Positions 34,530-43,875 of a stretch of 64,000 nt of DNA are shown here, piece by piece. How positions within the stretch are numbered: the first letter of the stretch is position 1; each line of letters begins with the position of its first letter. The translations under genes were made by a program, and so were the position numbers. This stretch comes from SURF-21 sp964462595 (GTDB lineage: Bacteria; Actinomycetota; Geothermincolia; Geothermincolales; RBG-13-55-18). Location of the stretch: assembly GCA_964462595.1 (NCBI GenBank), contig CAYWXM010000024.1:124001-188000 (forward strand), in the 5' to 3' direction. Below the pieces are notes generated by a model. The model was not told where the DNA came from and did not search any database. It saw only the letters and a program-made list of their open reading frames with translations.

Positions 34530-35303
34530 ATGGTCGAAAGAGAGATCGAGCTGAAATCTGGGGGGATAACCCTGCGGGGCAGCTTGCTTATACCATCGGT
34601 GCCCGGGCGATGGCCCCTGGCGGTGCTGTGCCATGGTATCCCCAGCGGCGTTCCCGCGCCGGGCGAGCCGGGGTACGAAGTACTGGCGCGTCGCCTGGTG
34701 GACGGGGGTGCAGCGGCCTGCTATCTCAATTTCAGGGGGACGGGGCTGTCGGAAGGGGATTTCTCCCTGGGCGGCTGGGTCGACGACCTGGAGTCGTTGC
34801 TGGGCGAGGCCCGCGCGTCCCGCGGGGATTTCGAGGCATGCGATCCAGGTCGCATGGCCCTCGTGGGGTTCAGCGGGGGCGGCGCGGTATCCATAATCTG
34901 CGCGGCGCACAACCCGAAGCTGGCGGCAGTGGTGTCCATCTCTTCTCCCGCAGACTTCTCGAGCCTGATGACCCGGGAGGGCATGGGACAGTTCATCGAC
35001 CACGCCCGCGCTATCGGCATCATCCGCGACCCCGCCTTTCCTGACTCCGAGGAGGCGTATTACCGCGAGATGGTCTCGTGCAATCCCGTGGAGTCCGTGG
35101 GAGATATAACACCCACACCGCTCCTTCTCATTCACGGCGAGGAGGACGAGACGGTTCCCGTAGGGGAAGCTCGCAAGCTGTACGAGGCGGCCATGGAGCC
35201 CAAGGAGCTTTTTATCGTCAAGGGCGGAGGGCACAAGCTCAGGCTTAACGCCGAGGCGATGGATAAGGCCGTGACCTGGGTCCTGGATAAGTTGAAGGCG
35301 TGA
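34530..35303 (+). CDS. Alpha/beta hydrolase
   Basis: 257 residues from ATG 34530, after GGAGGAGTGAGG. It has the catalytic triad of a serine hydrolase of this fold: nucleophile Ser in VGFSGGGAV, Asp in HGEEDETVP and His in GGGHKLRL; the oxyanion-hole region is LCHGIPSG. No signal peptide is seen, so it is probably cytoplasmic. The substrate is unknown (BAAT/acyl-CoA thioesterase-, peptidase- and esterase-like members share this pattern). It is monocistronic and convergent with argS. Confidence 0.88.
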   Translation: MVEREIELKSGGITLRGSLLIPSVPGRWPLAVLCHGIPSGVPAPGEPGYEVLARRLVDGGAAACYLNFRGTGLSEGDFSLGGWVDDLESLLGEARASRGDFEACDPGRMALVGFSGGGAVSIICAAHNPKLAAVVSISSPADFSSLMTREGMGQFIDHARAIGIIRDPAFPDSEEAYYREMVSCNPVESVGDITPTPLLLIHGEEDETVPVGEARKLYEAAMEPKELFIVKGGGHKLRLNAEAMDKAVTWVLDKLKA

Positions 35304-35337
35304 ACCCCCGGGAGTAAATGGCGGGGAGCCGGCCCTG

Positions 35338-37035
35338 CTACATGCTCTCGGGGGCTGATACCCCCAGTATACCGAGCCCGTTGAGAATAACCTGCCGGAC
35401 GCAGCGCGCAAGGAAGAGGCGGGCCGTGGTGAGTTCCGCGTCGTCGCTGATGACGCGATGGCGGTTATAGAAGAAGTGAAAGGTTGCCGCCAGCTCCTCG
35501 AGGTAGCGGGTCAGGCGGTGAGGCGCGCGGTCCAGGGCGGCATCCCTCACCAGTTCCTCGAACTCGAAGATCTTCAGCGCGAGGTCGAGTTCCTCCTCGG
35601 ACGAGAGCAGCCGCAGGGTCTCCAGGTTTGGGATATCCTCCGGCATGTTAAGCCCCCTCCCCAAGCCGTAACGCAGGATGCTGCAGATGCGCGCATGGGC
35701 GTACTGCACGTAATAGACGGGGTTATCCATGCTCTCCTCCACGGCGAGCTGGATGTCGAAGTCCAGGGCCGTATCCTGGCTGCGCGTGAGAAAGAGGTAG
35801 CGGGCGGCGTCCCTGCCCACTTCCGCTACCAGCTCATCGAAGGTCACCATCTCTCCCGTGCGCTTGGACATGCGCACCGGCTCGCCGCCCCTCTTGAGGT
35901 TGACCAACTGGCCCAGGATGACCTCCAGCCTGTCCGGGTAGCCGCGCGCCTCCATGGCCGCCTGCATCCTGCGCACGTAACCGTGGTGGTCCGCTCCCCA
36001 TATGTTTATAAGGCGGTCGTAGCCGCGCGACATCTTATTGAGGTGATAGGCGATATCGGCGGCGAAATAAGTGGGGGCGCCACTGCTCCTCACCAGGACG
36101 CGATCCTTGTCGTCGCCAAAGAGAGAGGTCGCCATCCATACCGCGCCGTCCTTCTCGTAAGCGAGGCCGTCTCCGAGCAGCTTGCGCATCTCGTCCTGCA
36201 CCGCGCCGCTCTCCTGCAGCTCTCGCTCGCTGAACCAGGTGTCGAAATAGACGCCGAAGGACTGCATGGATCCCCTTATATGCGCCAGCGCTATGCGATA
36301 GGCGCGATCTCCGAGTTCCGCCCTGCGCTCCGCGGGAATCTTGTCCGCGGAGTTTCCCCCATCCTCTTCCAGCAAGGTGCGGGCGATATCCGTGACGTAG
36401 GCGCCGTGATACCCTTCGACGGGAAACTTGGCCTCGAAGCCGGCAAGCTCCAGATATCGCGCCTCCACGGACGCGGCGAAGACCTCCATCTGGGTGCCGT
36501 AGTCGTTTAAGTAGAACTCGCGGTCCACCGCGTATCCCACCATGGCGAGCAGGTTGCACAGGGCGTCGCCCAGGGCGGCCCAGCGCCCGTGTCCGACATG
36601 CAGGGGCCCGACGGGATTGGCGGAGACGAACTCCACGTTGATGCGCTGCGCCGCACCGAAGTCCCAGCGGCCGTAATCCTTGCCCTCGCCCGCCACGCGT
36701 GCCAGCTCCTTGAGCACGCGGTCCCGGCTCAGGGTGATGTTGATGAACCCTGGCCCCGCGACCTCCGCCGAGCTGATGGTGCCCGCGCCCCCTGCTGGCT
36801 TCGGAGACGAAGCTTTCTCGCGCAGGCGGGCGGCGAGGATATCGGCTATTTCGCGCGGGTTGCGCCCCAGGTTTCCCGAAAGGGTCAGAGCCGCGTTGGT
36901 GGCCCAGTCTCCATGGGCCTTATGGCGCGGCCGCTCCAGTACGAACTCCGGCGTAGCCACGGCGGGGATATCCCCGGCCGCGGCTGCTTCCGAGATGGCC
37001 TCCGAGATCATCTCCCGCAGTTCCCTGGCGATCAA
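35338..37035 (-). CDS. argS: Arginyl-tRNA synthetase
   Basis: 565 residues from TTG 37035, which has GGGGAGG five bases upstream; an upstream open frame to 37191 is not supported. It is a class I synthetase: the N-terminal additional domain ends at AGPGFINI, the HIGH-type signature is SANPVGPLHVGHGRW, and the KMSKS-like loop is MSKRTGEMV. The anticodon-binding DALR domain is at the C-terminus (YVQYAHARICSI, ... FFYNRHRVI). It charges tRNA-Arg in the cytoplasm. Confidence 0.96.
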   Translation of the reverse strand: MIARELREMISEAISEAAAAGDIPAVATPEFVLERPRHKAHGDWATNAALTLSGNLGRNPREIADILAARLREKASSPKPAGGAGTISSAEVAGPGFINITLSRDRVLKELARVAGEGKDYGRWDFGAAQRINVEFVSANPVGPLHVGHGRWAALGDALCNLLAMVGYAVDREFYLNDYGTQMEVFAASVEARYLELAGFEAKFPVEGYHGAYVTDIARTLLEEDGGNSADKIPAERRAELGDRAYRIALAHIRGSMQSFGVYFDTWFSERELQESGAVQDEMRKLLGDGLAYEKDGAVWMATSLFGDDKDRVLVRSSGAPTYFAADIAYHLNKMSRGYDRLINIWGADHHGYVRRMQAAMEARGYPDRLEVILGQLVNLKRGGEPVRMSKRTGEMVTFDELVAEVGRDAARYLFLTRSQDTALDFDIQLAVEESMDNPVYYVQYAHARICSILRYGLGRGLNMPEDIPNLETLRLLSSEEELDLALKIFEFEELVRDAALDRAPHRLTRYLEELAATFHFFYNRHRVISDDAELTTARLFLARCVRQVILNGLGILGVSAPESM

Positions 37036-37439
37036 GATACCTCCCCGGTGGATGTGACGCCGCGATTCGCTGCGTCTGGAAACGATTCTTAACCAGAGTA
37101 TAACTACGCGCCGGCAGTGACAAGGACCGGGGCGAAAGACACCGCCCTGCGGGCGACCCTGACGAAAACCATCCGGCCAGCCTAAAAACACGGGGGCATG
37201 CGGAGCGGTATCCTTATGCCGTGCACATGTACTGCCAGGGGTAAGAAAGCCCTGCTGTCGCCTGCATGGAAAAACCTTTCCCGGGAACCGGGGGCCCGCC
37301 TCGCGCGACCTCGTCCGCGCTGCCGACAGCCCGAGAAATACCGGGTCGGTCGCAGCGAGCGCGCTTTCCGCGGTCTCTTTCGGGTGAGAGGCTGCATGTG
37401 CAGCCGAGCGGGGCCGTTAACCCACGGCTCGGGCCACCC
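37036..37439. other. Intergenic region between argS and htrA
   Basis: No gene is visible. Just beyond the htrA stop are two overlapping inverted repeats: GCTCGG/CCGAGC (37427-37432 and 37404-37409) and the 16-base palindrome GGCTGCATGTGCAGCC (37390-37405). They could form alternative hairpins on the leftward htrA transcript but lack a T-run. The rest presumably holds the argS promoter, which I could not locate. Confidence 0.35.
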
Positions 37440-38624
37440 CTACTCCGGCACGACGTCAGGTTTCTCCTCCAGGACGGCTGTGGCCTCCCTCTTCTCGTCG
37501 TTGCGGTAATAGGTGATGGCTACCGTATCGCCCACACCACGCTTCCTTATCTCCAGCACGAGCTGGTCCATGGAATCTATGGGGACGCCGTCAAGCTCGA
37601 CGACTATATCTCCTCTCTCCACCCCTGCCTTGTCCGCCGGGGCGCCGGCGATGACCCTGTTCACGATGGCGCCGCCTTCGATCGGCAGGTCGTAGCTCTC
37701 GGCCGTATCCGGATCCAGCGTGCTACCGGAGATGCCCAGCCAGGGGTGGGTCACGGATCCGGTGGAGATGAGCTGCTCGATAACGGGCTTGGCATTATCG
37801 ATGGCGATGGCGAAACCGAGGCCGTCGTAGCCACCGCTCTGGGAGTAGATAGCGGTGTTGATGCCTACGACCTGGCCCATGCTGTTGCAGAGTGGACCGC
37901 CGGAGTTGCCGGGGTTGATGGCGGCGTCGGTCTGTATCACGTCGAGCAGCGGCGCGCTGTTGGGCATGTAGATGTTGCGGTTGAGGGCGCTGATTATCCC
38001 GCTGGTCACGCTGCCCTCGAAACCCTCCGGGCTTCCCATGGCCACCGCCAGTTCGCCCTGCACCAGGTCCGACGAGGTTCCAAGGGTGGCGGCGGGCAAG
38101 TCGGAAGCGTCTATCTTGATCACTGCGATATCCGTATCCGGGTCGGTGCCCACGACCTCGGCTTCGAAAGTGGACCCGTCCCGCAGGGACACCGTTATCG
38201 CGGTAGCGTCGGCGACCACGTGGTTGTTGGTGACGATATAGCCATCGGAAGCGTAGATGAAGCCCGAGCCGATTCCCGAACCGAAGCTCCCGAACTGCAC
38301 CTCGATATTGACCACGGAGGGCAGTATTCTTGCCGCCACTTCCACCACCGCCTCCTGGCCCGCCTTTACCACGCGCTCCTCCACGGTCTTGATCTCCTGG
38401 ATCTCCGTAGTCCCCTTGCCCCTGAGGACATCGATGGGGTTGGCCCCGAGAATAAGGGGCACCAGGAACAGGACTCCGACCGCTACCACTATGGCCACCA
38501 CGAGCGAGATGATCAGGATCCTGGCCCCACCGCCCGAACTCGGCGGGGGCGCGGCGAAAGGCGGCTGCGGCGGGATGCGCGGCGGCTCCGGAGGTATCTG
38601 CGGCGCTTCGTAACTCTCGGTCAT
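37440..38624 (-). CDS. HtrA/DegP-type serine protease with PDZ domain (S1C family)
   Basis: About 394 residues from ATG 38624 (AGAGG lies eight bases upstream; ATG 38630 and GTG 38633 are alternatives). A Pro-rich cytoplasmic N-terminus is followed by one membrane segment (ILIISLVVAIVVAVGVLFLV), a trypsin-like domain with the triad His (NNHVVADA), Asp (DTDIAVIKID) and Ser (NPGNSGGPL), and one PDZ domain (AGAPADKAGVERGDIVVELDG). It is anchored to the membrane with the protease outside, as in actinobacterial HtrA proteins, and degrades misfolded envelope proteins. Confidence 0.94.
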   Translation of the reverse strand: MTESYEAPQIPPEPPRIPPQPPFAAPPPSSGGGARILIISLVVAIVVAVGVLFLVPLILGANPIDVLRGKGTTEIQEIKTVEERVVKAGQEAVVEVAARILPSVVNIEVQFGSFGSGIGSGFIYASDGYIVTNNHVVADATAITVSLRDGSTFEAEVVGTDPDTDIAVIKIDASDLPAATLGTSSDLVQGELAVAMGSPEGFEGSVTSGIISALNRNIYMPNSAPLLDVIQTDAAINPGNSGGPLCNSMGQVVGINTAIYSQSGGYDGLGFAIAIDNAKPVIEQLISTGSVTHPWLGISGSTLDPDTAESYDLPIEGGAIVNRVIAGAPADKAGVERGDIVVELDGVPIDSMDQLVLEIRKRGVGDTVAITYYRNDEKREATAVLEEKPDVVPE

Positions 38625-38832
38625 GCTCATCACCTCTGTTCGTGGGCCGATTGCCCGTGCCGTTGCTTACGTACTCGTATTATTCCCGTAGGAGATTTTA
38701 TTATAGGTGACGCTTATGCGGAACCGCCTGTTCCAGCCGCGTCTCATACGGACTGATAAGCTAGTACTTGCGGCCCGGAGCAAGGGAATCGGCAGCAGGC
38801 GGAGAAAGATTGTTGGAGCGGAGGTGATGCCC

Positions 38833-39372
38833 ATGGACAGGCAGGACGAACAGTCCGGGATGGAGGGTATGCCAGGGATAGCGGAAGAGGCGGGCGTGGA
38901 AACCCCACAGCGCGCGGAGTTCCCCCGGGTGGAGAAAAAGAGGCGCAAGGTAAGCCTGATAGGGGCCATAGTCGTTAACCTGGTCACCCTGATAACCCTG
39001 GCGATAATACTGCTGGCCATCCTGCTTCCGGGCTACCGCAGGTCTTTCACCGTGGCCAGGGCCGTGAAAGGGGCGCAGGAGGTCTGGATAGTGGCACGCA
39101 CCAGCGAGTCCATGATGCGGGAGAACAGCACCGATTTCATCAGGGCACAGGACGGCCTGCGCAGCACCATCCAGGAGGAGGTGGGCGGCGAGGGAGAGGT
39201 CTGGGCATACGTAAGAGACAACTACCCCGACCAGGACTGGGTGGTGGAAAACCTGCCCGAGGACATGCAAGAGTGGCTGAAGGAACTCTATCCCAAACCG
39301 GAAACAAGTTATACCCCTGGTAGATTGATCCCAAACGGGGATGAGCAGCCCAGCGAGGATACGGGGCAATGA
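38833..39372 (+). CDS. Single-pass membrane protein of unknown function
   Basis: 179 residues from ATG 38833 (GGAGG eight bases upstream). A charged N-terminus rich in Glu/Arg and ending RVEKKRRKVSL leads to one hydrophobic segment (IGAIVVNLVTLITLAIILLA), then an outer helical region of ~100 residues with conserved-looking Trp and Asp-rich parts. It resembles no family I recognise. Its stop is three bases before the mscS start, so the two are likely co-transcribed; it may be an accessory to the channel, but nothing in the sequence proves it. Confidence 0.75.
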   Translation: MDRQDEQSGMEGMPGIAEEAGVETPQRAEFPRVEKKRRKVSLIGAIVVNLVTLITLAIILLAILLPGYRRSFTVARAVKGAQEVWIVARTSESMMRENSTDFIRAQDGLRSTIQEEVGGEGEVWAYVRDNYPDQDWVVENLPEDMQEWLKELYPKPETSYTPGRLIPNGDEQPSEDTGQ

Positions 39373-39375
39373 GAC

Positions 39376-40200
39376 ATGGAGGCTAACCTGCTCCTGGATT
39401 CCCTCCGCGACCTGTGGGAGGGCTTTATTGCACGCCTGCCCTCCATCGTTACCGGTCTGCTGGTCCTTCTTGTTATTTATCTTCTCGCCCGCCTCGTTCG
39501 CTTCCTGACCGCCAAGTCTTTGAAGAAAGTCAAAGCCTCCGAGCACGCCTTGCGGTTCAGCGCGCGCCTGTCCTTTATCGGGGTCATGGCCCTGGGCGTG
39601 CTGGTAGCGTTGGGGATTATGGGGATAAACGCAGGTGCCCTGATCGCCTCCCTGGGCCTGGTGAGCGTGGGCATAGGCTTCGCCCTCAAGGACGTCATCG
39701 AGAACTTCATCGCCGGCATCATCCTCATCTTCCAGAGGCCTTTCGTGGTGGGTGACGTCGTCTGCTTTGGGGATGTCGAAGGCACGGTGGACGATGTGAG
39801 GGTAAGGGATACGGTGATACGCATGTACGACGGCAGGCAGGTCTTCGTCCCCAATGCCAGCATCTTCTCTGCCGCGGTGATAAACAACAACCGCAACCGC
39901 AGGCGCCGGCTGGATTTCGAGGTCGGCGTCGCCTATGCGCAGGATGCAACCTCCGCCATGGAGGTGGTAAAGCGGGCCCTTGTCGCACTCGATGCCGCGC
40001 TCGCTGAGCCGCCTCCGCTGGTGGTCGCAGAAGAGCTGGCAGACAGCTCCGTAGTGCTCAGGGCATATTTCTGGATCAACCCTTGCCTCGAGGACATACT
40101 GTTAGCCAGGTCAACGGCCATAGCAGCGGTTAAAGAAGCCCTTGGCGAGGCGGGGATCGAGATCCCCTTCCCCGTGCTCACCGTAAAACCCTCCACCTAG
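39376..40200 (+). CDS. MscS-family mechanosensitive ion channel
   Basis: 274 residues. Membrane segments are near residues 20-38, 62-85 and the pore-lining helix with GVSVGIGFALKDVIENFIAG-like sequence (GLVSVGIGFALKDVIENF). The beta domain follows (FVVGDVVCFGDVEGTVDDV, VPNASIF) and a C-terminal cytoplasmic domain. The usual MscS helix glycine/alanine packing pattern is kept. It opens under membrane tension to relieve osmotic stress. It overlaps the convergent radical SAM gene by four bases. Confidence 0.92.
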   Translation: MEANLLLDSLRDLWEGFIARLPSIVTGLLVLLVIYLLARLVRFLTAKSLKKVKASEHALRFSARLSFIGVMALGVLVALGIMGINAGALIASLGLVSVGIGFALKDVIENFIAGIILIFQRPFVVGDVVCFGDVEGTVDDVRVRDTVIRMYDGRQVFVPNASIFSAAVINNNRNRRRRLDFEVGVAYAQDATSAMEVVKRALVALDAALAEPPPLVVAEELADSSVVLRAYFWINPCLEDILLARSTAIAAVKEALGEAGIEIPFPVLTVKPST

Positions 40201-41216
40201 CAAAGCGAGATGCCGTAGCGGCGGGCCATTTCCAGCGCCTCCATCTTCTCTTGCGGCGAGGGCCTGCGATCGATCTCCGGGTAAAGGGAAGCGCGATACT
40301 CGGGCCGGTACTGGAACATGAGGTTGAAGTAGACGCCGGGGATGTTCTTCGACACCCAGTCCATGATCCTTGCGGTGCAGCATTCCAGGTGGCCGGGGAG
40401 GAGCAGCTGGCGGAGCATGATCTCGCCCTGGCGGTGGGCGATGAGGAGATTGCGGCTCACCACCCCGAAGTAGTTATCCACGTCGGAGTAGCGTCTCGCG
40501 CAGTCATCGTTGCCATAACGGAAATCGGCGAGGTAGACATCCATGACCCCCTGCAGCAGGCTCATGGCCTCCCCAGACGTGTACATGTTGGAGTTCCAGA
40601 CCATGGGAAGGTGCTTTCCATCCTCTCCCAGGGCGATGATGGTGTCCAGTATGGTGTGCAGGTTGGGGTCGGGATTGCCCCCTACGAAATTGGCGTTGCG
40701 CGAACCCTGGCTTATCCCCTCCCGCAGGCTGTTCGCCAGGTACGCAGGATCGGCGGGACTGCCCGTCCGTGCATCCATTGCGATATCCCAGTTCTGGCAG
40801 TAGACGCAGTGGAAGCTGCATCCGGAGAAGAAAAGGGTGTGAGAAGGCACCAGTTCCGGTTCCTCTCCGAAATGAAGGAAATCGGAAGCGAGGCGGGAAA
40901 CCACCCCGACGCCGCAGTAGCCCGTCTCCTCCCCGGCACGGTCGGCGCCGCAGCGCCGCTCGCACATGTTGCAGGAGCGCAGCATGCGGTGGGCCAGCTC
41001 CGACTTCAGGTCCAGGAGCGACGGGCCTTGGGTGCGCGGCGGCTCATGGTGATCGCACCAAGCCTCGCGCCAGCGGGACATGGCCGCAGAATGCGCATCC
41101 CGCAGCTCCTCGACACCCACCCCCCCCAAAGACGGGATACCGGCCGGAATGCGCGAAGAGAGCCAGTGCCGGGCCGGGACTTTCCCTTCCAGGATAGAGA
41201 AATAATCCTCGAGCAT
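40197..41216 (-). CDS. Radical SAM protein, PflA/AmmeMemoRadiSam-like
   Basis: 339 residues. The [4Fe-4S]-binding motif is CSFHCVYC (CxxxCxxC) in SGCSFHCVYCQNWD. Upstream is a cysteine-rich block CNMCERRCGADRAGEETGYCG, typical of the PflA-like group in COG1313. The GGNPDPNLHTI and LADFRYGNDDCA segments also follow this group. It cleaves SAM to a 5'-deoxyadenosyl radical; the substrate is unknown. A strict anaerobic lifestyle would fit. It overlaps mscS at the stop codons (CTAG). Confidence 0.9.
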   Translation of the reverse strand: MLEDYFSILEGKVPARHWLSSRIPAGIPSLGGVGVEELRDAHSAAMSRWREAWCDHHEPPRTQGPSLLDLKSELAHRMLRSCNMCERRCGADRAGEETGYCGVGVVSRLASDFLHFGEEPELVPSHTLFFSGCSFHCVYCQNWDIAMDARTGSPADPAYLANSLREGISQGSRNANFVGGNPDPNLHTILDTIIALGEDGKHLPMVWNSNMYTSGEAMSLLQGVMDVYLADFRYGNDDCARRYSDVDNYFGVVSRNLLIAHRQGEIMLRQLLLPGHLECCTARIMDWVSKNIPGVYFNLMFQYRPEYRASLYPEIDRRPSPQEKMEALEMARRYGISLC

Positions 41217-41357
41217 TACGTCATCACCATGATAAATTTATGACAACCGGCTGAGGCCGGCAAGCAACGTGCGCATACGGAGCGAAAGGCGTCCGGAGCC
41301 CGCATCTCCGCGCGAAGACTCCCGCCGGAAGGCAGGCGCGGTAGTGACGACCTCAGG

Positions 41358-41939
41358 ATGATCGACTGGAGTCGGGAATGGCGCGGGTTGCGGGTCCGGT
41401 GGTGGAGGAAAGGCGAGAAGGCAATGGCGGTCTGGGCGCTTATTCTTTGTACGCTCACTCTCATCAACATCACCATGGTCGGGGCGATGGTCTCCCTGGT
41501 CGGCAACATACCCGACAGTTCTTTTCTGGCCATCCTGTCCCGCTACCTGGGCGGTAAGGCAAGGCCGCCGGGAGCCATAATCTATCCCCTGGAGGCCGCT
41601 TCTCGGCTGGCGAATATACGCGTTAAACTGCTGTGGGCCGCAGTAGTGGGGGCGGTTTCAGGGTTGTGCCTCACCGTCTGGGCGTTTATAGAGGGGTGGG
41701 GAGTAGAGGCCATGCTGGCCCTGACCATATGGCTGCTTGCCGCGAACGTCGCTTTCCTCGCCATACCTCTCGGGACGTGGAAGCGCAGGGCCGGTGGGAT
41801 AAAAGAAGATGACGTGGAGGAAGCGGCGCGGAAGTCCATGCCGATCATGCGGGAGGAAGCTGAAGGACATCCAGATCAAGACCCCGGCGGGAATCGATCG
41901 GATTCCATCTCCGCGGGAAGGCATGAGGGCAAGCTGTGA
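41358..41939 (+). CDS. Membrane protein of unknown function, three predicted TM segments
   Basis: 193 residues: a basic N-terminus, three hydrophobic segments (near residues 23-50, 88-112 and 115-140) and a hydrophilic acidic C-terminal tail of about 45 residues rich in Glu and Asp. I recognise no family. The start is uncertain: ATG 41358 has little Shine-Dalgarno, and ATG 41424 would still keep all three segments. It lies between the radical SAM gene and an HD-domain phosphohydrolase. Confidence 0.65.
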   Translation: MIDWSREWRGLRVRWWRKGEKAMAVWALILCTLTLINITMVGAMVSLVGNIPDSSFLAILSRYLGGKARPPGAIIYPLEAASRLANIRVKLLWAAVVGAVSGLCLTVWAFIEGWGVEAMLALTIWLLAANVAFLAIPLGTWKRRAGGIKEDDVEEAARKSMPIMREEAEGHPDQDPGGNRSDSISAGRHEGKL

Positions 41940-41996
41940 GTTACAATTAAATCGCCGCATCGAGCGACGACGAGACGCGAATGAAAGGCGAGGCTC

Positions 41997-42797
41997 TTGC
42001 TGGAAGGCGAATATCTGGGGGCGCAGAGACTGTGCGAACGCATAGCCTCCGGCATGGAGCCGCCCCGCTTTTACCTTGACAAGAAAGCTGAGGTGGAGGA
42101 AAGCCGCGACGCCTTTGAGAACCATCCCCTGGTGCGTGACGCCGTGGCTATCGTGGAGAACAGGGGGGACGTGCTGGGCCACGGCCTCTCGCACGCACGA
42201 AAAGTGGCCATCGATGCCGGGGCGCTGGTGCTGGTCGAGACGCACGGCAGGGAATCGCCGCAACGGAGGCGCAGGTTGCTGCTCCTCGCCCACCTGTCCG
42301 GCGTGCTTCACGACATCAAGAGGGAGCAGCCGGAGCACGCCAGGCGTGGCGCCGAGGAAGCCGCTCTTATCCTCGAGGACTTCGACATAAGCGGAGGAGA
42401 GCGCGAGGCCATAGTGCAGGCCATAAGGAACCACGAGGCTTTCAAGGCTTCCGAGCCGCTGCAAGACCCCTCTCTGCAGTTGATCTCGGACGCCCTCTAC
42501 GATGCCGATAAGTTCCGCTGGGGACCGGACAACTTCACGGAGACGGTATGGATGATGGTGGCCCCCCTGAAGGTGCCCATCGCCGCCCTGCTGGGACATT
42601 TCGAGACCAGCCTGGAGGGTATCGTGAGGATAAAGGATACCTTCCGCACCCCTACGGGACGGGTATATGGCCCCGATTTTATCGACAAGGGGCTGCTGAT
42701 AGGAAAAGAGCTCTACCGGGAACTGTCGCAGGTGTACCTGAGCGGCGAAGGCGAGCCTCAAGGGATGGAGCACATACGCCCGGCGGAGATGGAGTAG
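41997..42797 (+). CDS. HD-domain phosphohydrolase
   Basis: 266 residues from TTG 41997, which follows AGGCGAGG. The HD motif is HLSGVLHDIKREQPEH and the remaining metal ligands are likely His in LSHARKV and Asp in LYDADKF. Such proteins hydrolyse phosphate esters or cyclic nucleotides; the substrate is unknown. A short gap separates it from the AAA-VWA pair, which may or may not be related. Confidence 0.8.
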   Translation: MLEGEYLGAQRLCERIASGMEPPRFYLDKKAEVEESRDAFENHPLVRDAVAIVENRGDVLGHGLSHARKVAIDAGALVLVETHGRESPQRRRRLLLLAHLSGVLHDIKREQPEHARRGAEEAALILEDFDISGGEREAIVQAIRNHEAFKASEPLQDPSLQLISDALYDADKFRWGPDNFTETVWMMVAPLKVPIAALLGHFETSLEGIVRIKDTFRTPTGRVYGPDFIDKGLLIGKELYRELSQVYLSGEGEPQGMEHIRPAEME

Positions 42798-42885
42798 AGG
42801 ATACACTTGCCGTGCTGACAGGCGGCATAAGGGCAAGATAAGACCCGCCGGGCGCTTGCCGGGAGGAAGCAGGGAGGATGATGGC

Positions 42886-43794
42886 ATGTTTGGCAGCATT
42901 GAGGAAGTGAAGCAGAAGCTGGCAGGGCAGAGCTATATTTGCAGCGACGAGATCGCCACGGTCATCTTTCTCGCCGAGAAGCTGGAAAAACCGGTCCTGG
43001 TGGAGGGGCCTGCGGGAGTCGGCAAAACCGATCTGGGCAAGGTGACCGCCGCCGCCCTGGACCGCGAGTTCATCCGCCTGCAATGCTACGAGGGCCTGGA
43101 CGAGGCCAAATCCCTGTACGAGTGGGAGTACTCCAAGCAGCTCTTATACACCCAGATTTTAAAGGACGTCCTGGCCGAGGAGCTGTCCGACGCCACGAGC
43201 CTGGCGGAGGCGGCCGAACGCGTAGCCAGGCAGGACGAGGTCTTCTTCTCCCGCAAGTTCATAGTCCCCCGCCCGCTGCTCAGGGCGATCACCTCGGAGA
43301 GGCCGGCCCTCATCCTCATCGACGAGGTTGACAAGTCGGACCCCGAGTTCGAGGCCTTCCTGCTGGAGATACTCTCCGACTTCCAGGTGAGCATCCCCGA
43401 GCTGGATACCCTGAAGGCAAAGCACATCCCCATGGTCGTGCTCACCAGCAACAACGCCCGCGAACTCAGCGACGCCCTTAAGCGGCGCTGCCTGCACCTG
43501 TTCATCGACTTCCCTCCGTGGGAGCAGGAGTTGGAGATCGTGCGCCTTAAGGTGCCGGGCATCGAGGAGCGTCTGGCGGAACAGGTGGTGAAGGCGGTGC
43601 AGCGCCTGCGCAAGCTGGACATCAAGAAGACGCCGGGGATCAGCGAGACGCTGGACTGGGCTCGCGCCCTGGTGGTCTTGGGCGCCGGCACGCTCGAACA
43701 TGAACTGGTCAGGAGCACCCTGAACATCGTGCTCAAGTACGAGAAGGATATTCAGAAAGCCAGGGAAAACCTGCACCAGGTATTGGAGGGATAG
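42886..43794 (+). CDS. CoxD-like MoxR-family AAA+ ATPase
   Basis: 302 residues from ATG 42886 (GGGAGG about eight bases upstream; the codons at 42856 onward are not supported). Walker A is EGPAGVGKTDLGK, Walker B LILIDEVDKSDPEFEAF, and the arginine-containing DALKRRCLHLFIDFP is typical of MoxR. This branch resembles CoxD, which helps mature CO dehydrogenase cofactor, but there is no CO dehydrogenase here. It pairs with the downstream VWA protein. The gap to that gene is 80 bases. Confidence 0.88.
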   Translation: MFGSIEEVKQKLAGQSYICSDEIATVIFLAEKLEKPVLVEGPAGVGKTDLGKVTAAALDREFIRLQCYEGLDEAKSLYEWEYSKQLLYTQILKDVLAEELSDATSLAEAAERVARQDEVFFSRKFIVPRPLLRAITSERPALILIDEVDKSDPEFEAFLLEILSDFQVSIPELDTLKAKHIPMVVLTSNNARELSDALKRRCLHLFIDFPPWEQELEIVRLKVPGIEERLAEQVVKAVQRLRKLDIKKTPGISETLDWARALVVLGAGTLEHELVRSTLNIVLKYEKDIQKARENLHQVLEG

Positions 43795-43875
43795 CGCGGC
43801 CGCTCCCCGCCGTCGGCCGGTAGGGACGGGGAAGCCGGCGGCGACGCTTCACGTTATGGATCGCGGAGGAACGCG

